Assembly: GCA_031280065.1 (NCBI GenBank)
Contig: JAITHH010000144.1
Location: 1 to 5,987 of the forward strand
Source: Treponema sp.
GTDB lineage: Bacteria; Spirochaetota; Spirochaetia; Treponematales; Breznakiellaceae
Reading direction: 5' to 3'
DNA length: 5,987 bases
Positions within the stretch are counted from its first letter, which is position 1. The number at the start of each line of letters is the position of its first letter. The position numbers and the translations under genes were made by a program. Shown here one piece after another: positions 5,984 to 5,987 of the stretch. Under the pieces are notes generated by a model, which saw nothing but the letters and a program-made list of their open reading frames with translations, was not told the DNA's origin and did not search any database.

Positions 5984-5987
5984 CCTT

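Overview
The window is a GC-rich bacterial stretch (clearly above 60% G+C by eye) with tightly packed genes. It carries five protein-coding genes in two divergent groups, and two intergenic repeat patches. There is no rRNA, tRNA, CRISPR array, transposase or phage gene. The organism cannot be fixed from the sequence. The NagZ-like hydrolase, the thioredoxin reductase and the intergenic ACACAGAT-type repeats remind me of Treponema-like Spirochaetes, but this is recollection rather than a search result and should be held loosely.

Minus strand, left part: a sugar phosphate isomerase/epimerase-type TIM-barrel gene (728 down to the left edge, its last residues cut off) lies 98 bases downstream of an exported protein gene (2329-827). 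The exported protein combines a signal peptide, a transglutaminase-like Cys/His/Asp domain and an alpha-helical repeat region. The 98-base gap holds a 15-bp-period array of GAACC/GGTTC palindromes (765-799), an imperfect inverted repeat (803-826) and a good Shine-Dalgarno for the isomerase gene.

Divergent control region (2330-2379): about 50 bases separate the exported-protein gene from the rightward group. A plausible minus-strand promoter (TTATCA, 17 bases, TATACT) and the trxB ribosome binding site lie inside it.

Plus strand, right part: thioredoxin reductase trxB (2380-3321), a two-domain glycoside hydrolase family 3 beta-N-acetylhexosaminidase of NagZ type (3318-5012) and a GNAT acetyltransferase (5012-5875) form a compact run. 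The junctions are TTGA and TGATG overlaps, so the three are very probably co-transcribed and translationally coupled. The set mixes thiol redox, peptidoglycan amino-sugar hydrolysis and an acyl transfer of unknown target. Nothing in the sequence proves a shared pathway.

Right edge (5876-5987): no gene is visible. It holds ACACAGAT-type repeats, a perfect 15-base hairpin of the same GAACC-N3-GGTTC design as the left array, and a 12-base inverted repeat around it. I see no clear undescribed system; the most unusual signals are the shared palindromic element and the coupled gene trio.
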